Assembly (NCBI RefSeq): GCF_003634585.1
Contig: NZ_RBLG01000002.1
Span: 186,001-250,000 of the forward strand
DNA length: 64,000 nt
Direction: 5' to 3'
Origin: Gillisia mitskevichiae
GTDB lineage: Bacteria; Bacteroidota; Bacteroidia; Flavobacteriales; Flavobacteriaceae
Position 1 is the first letter of the stretch. Each line of letters starts with the position of its first letter. Shown piece by piece: positions 24,376-32,369 of the stretch. The notes under the pieces were generated by a model, which worked only from the letters and a program-made list of their open reading frames with translations, searched no databases and was not told the origin of the DNA. Made by a program: the position numbers and the translations under genes.

Positions 24376-25421
24376 TCTATTAAAATTCGTTGAGCTGAAA
24401 ACCCGGGACCAAAACTTAAAAGTAAACCCTGCTCTCCTTTTGGTATTTCTTTCTGAAGAAATCTTTCCAAAACATAAAGCACGGTTACACTACTCATGTT
24501 CCCATATAGTCTAAGTACTTCTCGGGTATCATCTATATTCTTCCCTAAGATACCAAAAAGATCAGACACTGTTTGTACTATCTTTCTTCCACCTGGATGA
24601 AAAATTAAATGTTGTACTTTATCTATAGAACTACCATTTTTCTCTAAAAAAGGATAAATAATATCTGGGAAATGATTTGAAATAGTTTCTGGAACAGACT
24701 CATCCAAGATCATTTGCAACCCGGAATTAGCAAGGTGAAAGCCCATTAAATGAGTAGCATCAAAAAAGTGATACATTTCTTCCCCTATAATTTTAGGCCC
24801 TACAGCATCTTCTTCAGAAGAAAGCAATACACAAGCTGCTCCATCTCCAAAAATTGCTGCACTCACCATATTGGCCATACTAAAATCTCCTAATTGAAAG
24901 GTAGCAGTTGGACTTTCAACCGCAACAATAGCTGCTCTTTTTCCAGGATTGGCTTGTAAAAATTTATGGGCGTAGATCATTCCAGAAATTCCTGCAGCAC
25001 AACCCATTTCGGTTACTGGAAGTCTGGTGATATTTTGATTTAGTTGTAATTCGTTAATTAGATAAGCATCCAAAGAAGGGATCATGATGCCAGTGCAACT
25101 AACCGTGATTATAAAATCTAAAGATCCTGGTTCCCAGTTATTCTGGTCTAATGCATCCTTAAGTACGTTTTTACCTAATTTCTTAACCTCCCTAACATAG
25201 ATGTTATTTTTCTCTTCAAAAGAAGTCGCCGTAAAAACCTCCTCTGGAGCCATTATAGAATATCGCTTATCTACACCAGCACCTTCAAATATCTTAGTGA
25301 TCTTTCTCCTAAAGCGTTCGTCCTTTTCATCCAGCCAATCCTCGACCAATGGTATTATATCTGAAGTTTCTCTAAAATATTTTGGGAGTTCTTTTTGAAC
25401 GCTTATAATTCTTACACTCAT
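24369..25421 (-). CDS. Type III polyketide synthase (chalcone/stilbene synthase family)
   Basis: This 350-residue homodimeric-type ketosynthase extends a CoA- or ACP-bound starter with malonyl units and cyclises the product. The Cys-His-Asn triad of type III synthases is visible: Cys141 (EMGCAAG), His275 (HPGGRKIV) and Asn308 (LYGNMSSVT), followed by the C-terminal SFGPG loop. FGDGAACVLL (191-200) is the other family signature. HPGG and GNMSS separate it from KAS III and HMG-CoA synthases. It lies 6 bp after the methyltransferase and overlaps the SDR. The starter may be an acyl chain from the co-encoded ACP system; ring type (resorcinol, pyrone or phloroglucinol) cannot be told from sequence. 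Confidence 0.88.
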   Translation of the reverse strand: MSVRIISVQKELPKYFRETSDIIPLVEDWLDEKDERFRRKITKIFEGAGVDKRYSIMAPEEVFTATSFEEKNNIYVREVKKLGKNVLKDALDQNNWEPGSLDFIITVSCTGIMIPSLDAYLINELQLNQNITRLPVTEMGCAAGISGMIYAHKFLQANPGKRAAIVAVESPTATFQLGDFSMANMVSAAIFGDGAACVLLSSEEDAVGPKIIGEEMYHFFDATHLMGFHLANSGLQMILDESVPETISNHFPDIIYPFLEKNGSSIDKVQHLIFHPGGRKIVQTVSDLFGILGKNIDDTREVLRLYGNMSSVTVLYVLERFLQKEIPKGEQGLLLSFGPGFSAQRILIEW

Positions 25422-25427
25422 AAGGGG

Positions 25428-26141
25428 TTATTTTTTTAAGATCCAACGGTAACGGAATGCCCATTTCCATTTTATACTATGTTTTTGAGAAGGGATTTCT
25501 TTGGCTAAATTTTCTAGATCATTCTTTTTGAAACCCCGAAGAATAGACGTTAATCCATCTTTTCTTGCAATCTCATTGTTGATGAACACTTTACAGAAAG
25601 CCTGAAATAAAATATATGCGGTTTTACTTCGCTGAAGATCATTTATTACAACCCCTTTTTTAGATTGATGCATAAAAGTATTTAGTAATTCTAAGATCTC
25701 CTCATTTTTAAAATGGTGAAGAGTGAGGGTGCAAAGCACTATATCGTATTTCTGCTCTTTATAGGTCTCACTAAAAATGTTTAAGGCTTCGAACTTTATT
25801 TCAGGATAATAATTGGATCTTCTTTGGGCAATTTCAACCGCGTATGGGTTTGCATCTATCCCAATAAGTTCTAAATTAAAATTTTGATTTCTACCCCAAT
25901 TAGCAATTTCTCGAAGTACAGCCCCACTACCGCAACCTACATCTGCTATTCTTATCGTTGTTTGCTCCGGAGTGTCTTTCAAAAGAACTTGAATTCCCTC
26001 TAAGGTGATCTTATTTCCGCCCAACCATTTATTTATCTTTTCAAGATCACTCAGGGTTTGCTCTAGTTCTTCCCCTTTTAATTCGAAATCATCCATGATC
26101 TCGGCTTCTTCACTGCGTTTTGAAGTATTTATAGAAATCAT
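25428..26141 (-). CDS. Class I SAM-dependent methyltransferase
   Basis: This 237-residue protein has a class I methyltransferase core: motif I IADVGCGSGAVL (about 84-95), LIGIDANPYAVEIA (acidic end of the second strand) and DIVLCTLTLHHF (motif IV/post-motif). The C-terminal part (TAYILFQAFCKVFINNEIARKD) resembles methyltransferases that pair with flavoenzymes in phenolic and quinone biosynthesis. The ATG overlaps the FAD gene stop by 4 bp, and the type III synthase starts 6 bp later, so O- or C-methylation of the polyketide is the most likely role. The substrate is an inference from context. Confidence 0.85.
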   Translation of the reverse strand: MISINTSKRSEEAEIMDDFELKGEELEQTLSDLEKINKWLGGNKITLEGIQVLLKDTPEQTTIRIADVGCGSGAVLREIANWGRNQNFNLELIGIDANPYAVEIAQRRSNYYPEIKFEALNIFSETYKEQKYDIVLCTLTLHHFKNEEILELLNTFMHQSKKGVVINDLQRSKTAYILFQAFCKVFINNEIARKDGLTSILRGFKKNDLENLAKEIPSQKHSIKWKWAFRYRWILKK

Positions 26142-27262
26142 AATATTGGGTTTCCGTGGGTTCTTGAAATAATTTTTGGGAGCAATGAAGGGAAGCTACT
26201 TATAATTTTTTGAACGATATTTGAAAGCTTTGGATTTAATAAAATATTTTGCAAAATATTACCCATCCGTAATCTGGAGCTAAACTGTTCTTTCCAATTT
26301 TTTTGATATTCCTTTTCCATATCTTCTCTATTGTAGGTTTCATTTTCGTAATATTTGAGAATTACTTCTGAAGCGATCTTAGCGCTATGGATCGCCATGG
26401 CCATGCCATTCCCCGACAAAGGATGAATTAGTCCTGCCGCATCTCCTAACATTAGAATATGATCTTCCACACTAGATTTCTTTTTAAATGATATCTGTGC
26501 AATGCTAAGGTCTCTATCAAATAATGGGATTGCATCCTGAAAAAAAGAATTTAAATGAGGGTTTTGCATTAAAATTTCACTTTTAAAAGTGCTTGGATCT
26601 TTATGTGCTTTAAAGCTATTATAGGAAGCCAAATAACAAACATTAATAGCTCCAGATTCGGTTTTAGATAATCCGCAATACCCACCTTTAAAATTATGTA
26701 GCATTACTAGATCATCTGGAAAATCTTCTTTTATATAATGTCCTTTTATTGCTAACCATCCAGACTTTTGATCGATAAAATCACGATACAATTTTTTATC
26801 CAATAATGAGCGTTTTCCATAAGCTCCTAATATCAAATGAAAGTGATACGTATCTTTTTTATTGGTGATTAATTCGAATTCATTTTCAATAAATTTCACA
26901 TCGGTTACCAATTTGTGAACGAACTTAACACCAAAGGAAATTGCTTTTTGATACAGAAATTCATCTAAAGTATAACGGGAGACCCCTAAACCGCCTAGGG
27001 GCAATGTTGTGTCTATTAATTTTCCAGATACATCGCTGTATTGAAGCTTGCTTATTTTGGCAGGATTAAGATCTAATAGATCAATTCCAAGTTGTTCTAA
27101 GTATGGTACGATCTCCAGAGATAGATATTCTCCACAAACTTTATGGCTAGGATAAGAGTCTTTCTCGAATACTGTAACAAGCAAATTATTTTTAGAAAGA
27201 TGAATAGCAGAAACGAGGCCTGATAGACCACCGCCGATAATTCCTATAGATTTTTTTTTCAC
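26138..27262 (-). CDS. FAD-dependent oxidoreductase (geranylgeranyl reductase / monooxygenase-like)
   Basis: This 374-residue flavoprotein of the PHBH/geranylgeranyl-reductase superfamily begins GIIGGGLSGLVSAIHLS (dinucleotide motif), has CGEYLSLE typical of the reductase-like subgroup, and GDAAGLIHPLSGNGMAMA (273-290), the FAD ribityl-binding motif. The start codon is GTG. It is the first gene of the polyketide operon, 74 bp from the OmpA gene with a strong terminator in between, so the operon needs its own promoter in a very short space; no TAnnTTTG box is visible there. Likely role: hydroxylation, halogenation or reduction of the aromatic product. The exact chemistry is open. Confidence 0.85.
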   Translation of the reverse strand: MKKKSIGIIGGGLSGLVSAIHLSKNNLLVTVFEKDSYPSHKVCGEYLSLEIVPYLEQLGIDLLDLNPAKISKLQYSDVSGKLIDTTLPLGGLGVSRYTLDEFLYQKAISFGVKFVHKLVTDVKFIENEFELITNKKDTYHFHLILGAYGKRSLLDKKLYRDFIDQKSGWLAIKGHYIKEDFPDDLVMLHNFKGGYCGLSKTESGAINVCYLASYNSFKAHKDPSTFKSEILMQNPHLNSFFQDAIPLFDRDLSIAQISFKKKSSVEDHILMLGDAAGLIHPLSGNGMAMAIHSAKIASEVILKYYENETYNREDMEKEYQKNWKEQFSSRLRMGNILQNILLNPKLSNIVQKIISSFPSLLPKIISRTHGNPIL

Positions 27263-27283
27263 TTGTTGAAGATACTAAAAGGA

Positions 27284-27315
27284 AACAAAAAAATCCCGGG
27301 GGAAACCCGGGATTT
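27284..27315 (-). terminator. Rho-independent terminator of the lipocalin-OmpA operon
   Basis: AAATCCCGGG (27291-27300) and CCCGGGATTT (27306-27315) form a perfect 10-bp stem with a 5-nt loop. On the minus strand it is followed by a T-run. It separates the OmpA gene from the polyketide operon downstream. Confidence 0.9.
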
Positions 27316-27336
27316 AGTATGAATTTGTGAGTTGTC

Positions 27337-28032
27337 TTAGTTCTCTTTAGTAGCTTCTTCTGCTTCTTTTTTCAATTGTTCATTTGCAACGATAGCAAGT
27401 TCTACTCTACGATTCTTAGATCTACCATCTGCAGTAGTGTTATCGTACTTAGGTTGAGCTTCCCCATACCACTTGGTATCAAACCTACCTTTATCCAATC
27501 CGTTATTAACCATATAATTTGTTACGGCCTGCGCTCTGTTCTTAGACAAAGTAAGGTTATAACTATCACTACCTGTATCATCTGTATGTCCTTCAACTAA
27601 AACATTAGTATTTGGATATTCTTTAAAGATACCAGCTAATTTATTCAAGGTTTCTTGAGATTTTGCATTGATGTTATATTTTTCAGTATCAAAATAAACA
27701 CCACTCGCTTCATCAAATGTCACGTTAATTCCTTCACCTACTCTTTCAACTTCAGCACCAGGAATTTCTTGCTCTATTTGTTTAGCTTGTTTATCCATTC
27801 TACTTCCAATGTAACCACCAGCAGTACCACCTACAACACCACCAATTATGGCCCCTAGAGCAGTATTTCCTTTTCCAACATTGTTTCCAATTACACCACC
27901 TATAACGGCTCCACTACCAGCACCTATTACAGCACCTTTTTGAGTGTTATTTGCATTCTTAGTAGCCTCACAACCAAATAATAAGGTTGCCGTAAATGCT
28001 AGAGCTAAAAATTTATTTATTCCTATTTTCAT
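27337..28032 (-). CDS. OmpA-family lipoprotein with glycine-zipper domain
   Basis: This 231-residue protein has a lipoprotein signal (FTATLLFGCEA), a glycine-rich zipper (about 33-78; GAVIGGVIGNNVG, GAIIGGVVGGTAGG) and a C-terminal OmpA peptidoglycan-binding domain (about 105-215) with NVLVEGHTDDTG, LSKNRAQAV and DGRSKNRRVELAI. It likely links the outer membrane to peptidoglycan. It resembles the Pal/YiaD-type small OmpA proteins. It is co-transcribed with the upstream lipocalin-like gene (10-bp gap) and ended by a strong terminator. Confidence 0.92.
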   Translation of the reverse strand: MKIGINKFLALAFTATLLFGCEATKNANNTQKGAVIGAGSGAVIGGVIGNNVGKGNTALGAIIGGVVGGTAGGYIGSRMDKQAKQIEQEIPGAEVERVGEGINVTFDEASGVYFDTEKYNINAKSQETLNKLAGIFKEYPNTNVLVEGHTDDTGSDSYNLTLSKNRAQAVTNYMVNNGLDKGRFDTKWYGEAQPKYDNTTADGRSKNRRVELAIVANEQLKKEAEEATKEN

Positions 28033-28042
28033 AATTTATATT

Positions 28043-28522
28043 TTAAAGTTTAGTAAAATTCATTCTGATAACAAATGGAGAACCTTCTAGGGTTACAGTT
28101 TGTTCCCAGGTCATTGTAGTTTCGGTTAAGGAAACTAAGTTAATTCTGAAACCTTGATTTCCAGTAGTAGAGTTCCATTTACTATCTGTTGGTTTCAATA
28201 AAAAGTCGAATGTTCCACTTGGTGTATTCTCTTCGTCTATAGACCAAACGAAATAACGTTCTCCAGCAGTACAATTAGAACCAGCAGTAGTATAAGTACC
28301 CGTATTGTTATTGGAAACAAAACTCCAGTTACTTCCCTTAAAACATGCTGCCGAAGCATCATTAAATAAGGTAACATCAAATGTACCTTGAGAATTAGGA
28401 TATGTAACGGTATTAAGCATCCAATCGCCTTTAAATGTTTTACGAGCTTCTGTTGCTACTTTACTAGGACCACAGGAAACTATTAAAAGAGCTGCGGTGA
28501 GTATAAAAATTAACTTTTTCAT
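28043..28522 (-). CDS. Lipocalin-like lipoprotein
   Basis: This 159-residue lipoprotein has the signal MKKLIFILTAALLIVSCGPS with the cysteine at 17. The rest is all-beta and of lipocalin size: FKGDWMLNTVTYPN matches the lipocalin start motif GxW, and TMTWEQTVTLEG with VIRMNFTKL forms the closing strands. Similar proteins in Flavobacteriia are called lipocalin family proteins, with ligand unknown. It is the first gene of a two-gene unit with the OmpA lipoprotein. Confidence 0.75.
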   Translation of the reverse strand: MKKLIFILTAALLIVSCGPSKVATEARKTFKGDWMLNTVTYPNSQGTFDVTLFNDASAACFKGSNWSFVSNNNTGTYTTAGSNCTAGERYFVWSIDEENTPSGTFDFLLKPTDSKWNSTTGNQGFRINLVSLTETTMTWEQTVTLEGSPFVIRMNFTKL

Positions 28523-28545
28523 AAGGGTTTTTGTTTAAAGATTTG

Positions 28546-28586
28546 AAAAAATCCAATCAAATAAAGTTATTTTATCTAATTGGATT
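28546..28586 (-). terminator. Rho-independent terminator of the DUF1328 gene
   Basis: On the minus strand, AATCCAATTAGATAAA pairs with TTTATTTGATTGGATT (28550-28565 and 28571-28586) over 16 bp with two G-U pairs and a 5-nt loop, followed by six T. It ends the small membrane protein gene upstream of the lipocalin gene. Confidence 0.85.
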
Positions 28587-28603
28587 AATATATTGAGCTT
28601 AAA

Positions 28604-28765
28604 TTATCTTCTGAATAATCGGCTTATTAAGGAAATAACAAGCAATACAATAAAGATGTAAAAGATAATTTTTGCAATGTCTGCAGATCCTTCTGCGATT
28701 CCTCCAAAACCAAAAATTGCAGCAACTAGTGCAATAATCAGGAAAATAACAATAAGTCGTACCAT
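28604..28765 (-). CDS. DUF1328 (YtjA-like) small membrane protein, 53 aa
   Basis: A 53-codon gene translates to a protein starting [20 protein letters not shown] and continuing [12 protein letters not shown], then a second TM segment ([15 protein letters not shown]) and the basic end SRLFRR. Two TM helices around the GGIA motif are the hallmark of the DUF1328/YtjA family. Its function is unknown; homologues are often stress- or stationary-phase-induced (general knowledge). A strong terminator follows the stop, and 131 bp separates it from the E1 gene, so it is its own transcription unit. Confidence 0.88.
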   Translation of the reverse strand: MVRLIVIFLIIALVAAIFGFGGIAEGSADIAKIIFYIFIVLLVISLISRLFRR

Positions 28766-28896
28766 AATAATAGTAGTTTAATGATTAGTTAAAGCTAAAT
28801 TACTCTACGCTTAAGCATCTAACAAAAGATTATTAATAATTTAACAAGGAATTTGTTAAGGAATCTTAAATATAAACTTGTAAAGCCAATATTTTG

Positions 28897-30903
28897 CTAA
28901 TACGTTATTAATTCTTTTAATTTTTCATTAATACGATTTTTCGGAAGATATTGATTCTCTAGGTTTTGCGTAAATGGAATTGGTGTTTCCATACTTCCTA
29001 ATCTCTTTATAGGTGCATCTAAATACTCAAAACATTCTTCTGCCACCTGCGCTGCAATATCTGAAGCGATACTTCCAAAGATAGAGTCCTCATTTATTAT
29101 AAGTACGCGTCCTGTTTTCTTTACAGAAGTGAAAACGGTGTCTATATCTAAGGGTTGCAAAGTTCTAAGATCTATTAGATCTACACTAAGATCTGGGAAC
29201 TCCAATAAGGCTTCCATTGCCCAATGTACAGCTGCTCCGTAAGCTACAATAGTAACCTCGTGCCCTTCCTGGATGAATGCGGCTTTTCCAAAAGGAATCG
29301 TATAATAATTTGTTGGCACTTCTTGACGAATACTTCTATAAAGTGCTTTATGTTCAAAAAACAAGACTGGATTGGGATCGTTAAAGGCGGTATTCAATAA
29401 TCCTTTGGCATCTTTAGGAAATGCTGGATACACAACCTTTAAACCTGGAGTTTTAGTGAACCAAGCTTCATTAGTTTGACTATGAAAGGGTCCTGCGCCA
29501 ACCCCTGCGCCACAAGGCATTCTTATTACAACATCTGCTTGTTGGTTCCATCTATAATGTACTTTAGCTAAATAATTAACCACTGGATTAAAGCCTGAAC
29601 TCACAAAATCTGCAAATTGCATTTCCACCATAGACTTAATCCCTTTAATAGAAAGTCCCATTGCAGCTGCCACAATTCCCGATTCACAAATAGGGGTATT
29701 ACGAACTCTGTCTTTGCCGAAGTCTGCTAAACTGTTCTCTGTTATTTTAAAAACTCCTCCATAATCTGCAATATCTTGCCCCATTAGAACAAGATCATCG
29801 TGCTGTTGCATAGATTGCTTTAAACCTTCTGCTATCGCATCGATAAACCGGATATTCTCTACTTCTTTATTTTCTTCAAAATGCTGATATTCAAATTTTT
29901 GATATACATCATTTAACTCTTCACTTTCAGAAGAAACAATTACTTCTTCATCGAATGCTAGCTGTAAGTTCTCATTTATTTCAGCTTTGATATCCTTTAT
30001 ATAGCCTTTATTAACCTCTTCACTAAGGATGTTATTTTCTATTAAGAAGGCTTTAAAATTAGATAGTGGATCTTTAGCAGCCCACTCCTTCATCAAGTCT
30101 TCTGGAACATACTTTGTTCCACTTGCCTCTTCATGACCTCGCATTCTAAATGTTATAAATTCCAATAATACTGGTCTTGGGTTTTCACGAACACTTTCAG
30201 CTATCTCAGATACCTTGGTAAATACTTCTAAAATATTATTCCCATCTATTTGATAAGCTTCCATTCCATAACCAATCCCGCGGTCCATGATATTCTTGCA
30301 CCTATATTGCTCGGTGGTTGGGGTTGAAAGTCCGTATCCATTATTTTCAACACAAAATAAAACAGGAAGATCCCAAACAGAAGCAATATTTAAAGCCTCA
30401 TGAAAATCCCCTTCACTGGTACCTCCTTCTCCAGTAAAAACCGCAGTTAATTTATTTTCATTTTTAAGTTTATGTGCTAAAGCAATACCATCTGCAACTC
30501 CTAACTGAGGACCTAAGTGAGATATCATTCCCACAATTTTATATTCTTGAGTTCCGAAATGAAAACTTCTATCTCTTCCCTTAGTAAAACCATTAGCTTT
30601 TCCCTGCCATTGAGAAAACAACCTATAAAGAGGTATTTCTCTAGCGGTAAATACACCTAAATTTCTATGCATTGGTAAGATATATTCATCTTCTTGCATT
30701 GCCATTGTTACTCCTATAGAAATGGCTTCCTGCCCTATTCCACTAAACCATTTAGATACTTTTCCCTGCCTTAATAAAATAAGCATTTTTTCTTCTATGA
30801 GTCTGGGCTTAAGCATTCCCCTGTATAACTTTAAAAGAGTAGAATTAGGGAGGTTGGTGTTTTGGTAGTTTATGCTTGAAAAGTCTGTATTTGCAGGTTT
30901 CAT
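28897..30903 (-). CDS. 2-oxoacid dehydrogenase E1, alpha-beta fusion
   Basis: This 668-residue thiamine-pyrophosphate enzyme fuses the E1 alpha (about 20-310) and E1 beta (about 340-668) subunits of a branched-chain 2-oxoacid or pyruvate dehydrogenase. The TPP site reads TGEGGTSEGDFHEALN with downstream VENNGYGLS; the beta part has GQDIADYGGVFKIT and EDSIFGSIASDIA. The fused form is common in Bacteroidota and usually annotated as a 2-oxoisovalerate dehydrogenase. It works with E2/E3 encoded elsewhere, giving acyl-CoA for branched fatty acids or energy. A -7 box TACATTTG lies just upstream. Substrate specificity is inferred only. Confidence 0.9.
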   Translation of the reverse strand: MKPANTDFSSINYQNTNLPNSTLLKLYRGMLKPRLIEEKMLILLRQGKVSKWFSGIGQEAISIGVTMAMQEDEYILPMHRNLGVFTAREIPLYRLFSQWQGKANGFTKGRDRSFHFGTQEYKIVGMISHLGPQLGVADGIALAHKLKNENKLTAVFTGEGGTSEGDFHEALNIASVWDLPVLFCVENNGYGLSTPTTEQYRCKNIMDRGIGYGMEAYQIDGNNILEVFTKVSEIAESVRENPRPVLLEFITFRMRGHEEASGTKYVPEDLMKEWAAKDPLSNFKAFLIENNILSEEVNKGYIKDIKAEINENLQLAFDEEVIVSSESEELNDVYQKFEYQHFEENKEVENIRFIDAIAEGLKQSMQQHDDLVLMGQDIADYGGVFKITENSLADFGKDRVRNTPICESGIVAAAMGLSIKGIKSMVEMQFADFVSSGFNPVVNYLAKVHYRWNQQADVVIRMPCGAGVGAGPFHSQTNEAWFTKTPGLKVVYPAFPKDAKGLLNTAFNDPNPVLFFEHKALYRSIRQEVPTNYYTIPFGKAAFIQEGHEVTIVAYGAAVHWAMEALLEFPDLSVDLIDLRTLQPLDIDTVFTSVKKTGRVLIINEDSIFGSIASDIAAQVAEECFEYLDAPIKRLGSMETPIPFTQNLENQYLPKNRINEKLKELITY

Positions 30904-30921
30904 AAAATATATCTAGTTAAT

Positions 30922-30929
30922 CAAATGTA
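30922..30929 (-). promoter_or_regulatory. -7 box of the E1 fusion gene
   Basis: Minus-strand TACATTTG matches TAnnTTTG exactly, 18 bp before the start codon. No clear -33 TTG is seen. The same octamer precedes aroC. Confidence 0.45.
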
Positions 30930-30988
30930 ATTAATTTTATGAGTTCCTTATAATTGTAAAGAAAAATATATACTCCATTAATTTTATT

Positions 30989-30996
30989 TAACTTTG
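30989..30996 (+). promoter_or_regulatory. -7 box of the oxygenase operon
   Basis: TAACTTTG matches TAnnTTTG exactly, 29 bp before the oxygenase start, leaving a leader of about 24 nt. Confidence 0.45.
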
Positions 30997-31025
30997 TTTG
31001 TAAACTATGATAAAGACACCGTAAA

Positions 31026-31982
31026 ATGGCAATGAATAATATACCAAGTGTAGACTTAGCAGATTTTCTTTCAGGAGATCCAAAGCGCAAGCAAAAATTT
31101 GTTGATGAAATAGGTACAGCCTATGAAGAGATTGGATTTGTTTCACTAAAAAATCACTTTTTGAGTGATGAGTTGGTGGAGGAATTATATAAAGAAGTAA
31201 AATTATTCTTTGACCTTTCAGAAGAGACTAAGAGAAGTTATGAAATTGAAGGTTTAGGAGGACAGAGAGGTTATATTTCTTTTGGGAAAGAACATGCTAA
31301 AGGCAAAAAAGAAGGAGATCTTAAAGAATTCTGGCATTTTGGACAAGAACCAACAGCCGATGCTAATTTAAAAGAAGAATATCCTCCAAACGTAATTGTA
31401 GAAGAATTAAAAGATTTTAATCATACCGGGATGGAAGCATATAGAATGCTTGAAAAAACGGGAATCTATGTATTAAGAGCTTTAGCTATATATATTGGCT
31501 TAGATGAGCATTATTTTGATCATTGGGCAAGTAATGGAAATAGTATTTTAAGACCTATTCATTACCCACCAATCACTGAAGAACCTAAAGGTGCTGAACG
31601 TGCCGGAGCACACGGGGATATCAATTTAATCACACTTTTAATGGGTGCTTCTACAGGAGGACTTCAGGTAATGAGAAAAGACGGAGAATGGATAGATGCA
31701 ATTCCCGAAGAAGATGAATTGGTTATTAATGTTGGTGATATGCTGGAAAGACTTACCAATAATAAATTAAGATCTACTATTCATAAAGTGGTAAATCCAC
31801 CTAAGGAGCAATGGAGCAATCCACGTTATTCTATTCCATTTTTTATGCATCCAAGAGGTGAAATGCCTTTAAATTGTCTGGAAGAATGTATAGATGAAAA
31901 CAATCCTAAGCAATATGAAGATATTACTGCTGGAGAATTTCTACATCAGCGTCTTGTTGAGATAGGGCTTATTAAAAAATAA
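31026..31982 (+). CDS. Isopenicillin N synthase-family Fe(II)/2-oxoglutarate dioxygenase
   Basis: This 318-residue non-haem iron dioxygenase has a DIOX_N region (about 5-115) and a 2OG-Fe(II) domain. The iron triad is His196 and Asp198 (GAHGDINLIT) with His253 (STIHKVV); Arg267-x-Ser269 (NPRYSIPFF) binds the 2-oxoglutarate carboxylate, so it probably uses 2-oxoglutarate rather than being a true IPNS. Substrate unknown. It starts a run of five co-directional genes and is only 3 bp from the SUI1-type gene, hinting at a shared role with translation or simply operon packing. Confidence 0.9.
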   Translation: MAMNNIPSVDLADFLSGDPKRKQKFVDEIGTAYEEIGFVSLKNHFLSDELVEELYKEVKLFFDLSEETKRSYEIEGLGGQRGYISFGKEHAKGKKEGDLKEFWHFGQEPTADANLKEEYPPNVIVEELKDFNHTGMEAYRMLEKTGIYVLRALAIYIGLDEHYFDHWASNGNSILRPIHYPPITEEPKGAERAGAHGDINLITLLMGASTGGLQVMRKDGEWIDAIPEEDELVINVGDMLERLTNNKLRSTIHKVVNPPKEQWSNPRYSIPFFMHPRGEMPLNCLEECIDENNPKQYEDITAGEFLHQRLVEIGLIKK

Positions 31983-31985
31983 GTT

Positions 31986-32339
31986 ATGTCCAAGAAAAAA
32001 TTAGGTTTAGAGGATCTGGGCGGATTTGTCTTTTCTACAGATAATGATTTTGATGTAGATGCTAATGATTCAGAACAAACCGAAACCCCAGAACCTAAAG
32101 ATCAATATTTAGAGGCACATTTTAGCAACAAAGGTCGCGGTGGTAAAATTGTGACTGTTATTAAAGGTTTTGAAGGAAAGGATGAAGATCTTAATTCTCT
32201 TGGAAAAACCTTAAAGAAAAAATGTGGTGTTGGTGGATCTGTTAAAGATGGAGAGATCATAATTCAAGGAGATGTTAGAAATAAAGTCATGGAGTTTTTA
32301 AAACAAGATGGTTATAGAGTGAAACGAGTTGGCGGATGA
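31986..32339 (+). CDS. SUI1/eIF1-family translation factor (YciH-like)
   Basis: This 117-residue protein has an acidic disordered N-terminal part (to about 45) and a SUI1 domain: KGRGGKIVTVIKGFEG, LGKTLKKKCGVGGSVKDG and EIIIQGDVRNKVMEFLKQDGY are the family's hallmark segments. Bacterial YciH binds the 30S subunit near the P site and affects initiation fidelity in vitro; its physiological role is not settled. It is tightly linked (3 bp) to the upstream dioxygenase and 30 bp from the DUF1835 gene. Confidence 0.92.
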   Translation: MSKKKLGLEDLGGFVFSTDNDFDVDANDSEQTETPEPKDQYLEAHFSNKGRGGKIVTVIKGFEGKDEDLNSLGKTLKKKCGVGGSVKDGEIIIQGDVRNKVMEFLKQDGYRVKRVGG

Positions 32340-32369
32340 TTTATACTAATGTTTTTTTAACCCCTTAAT

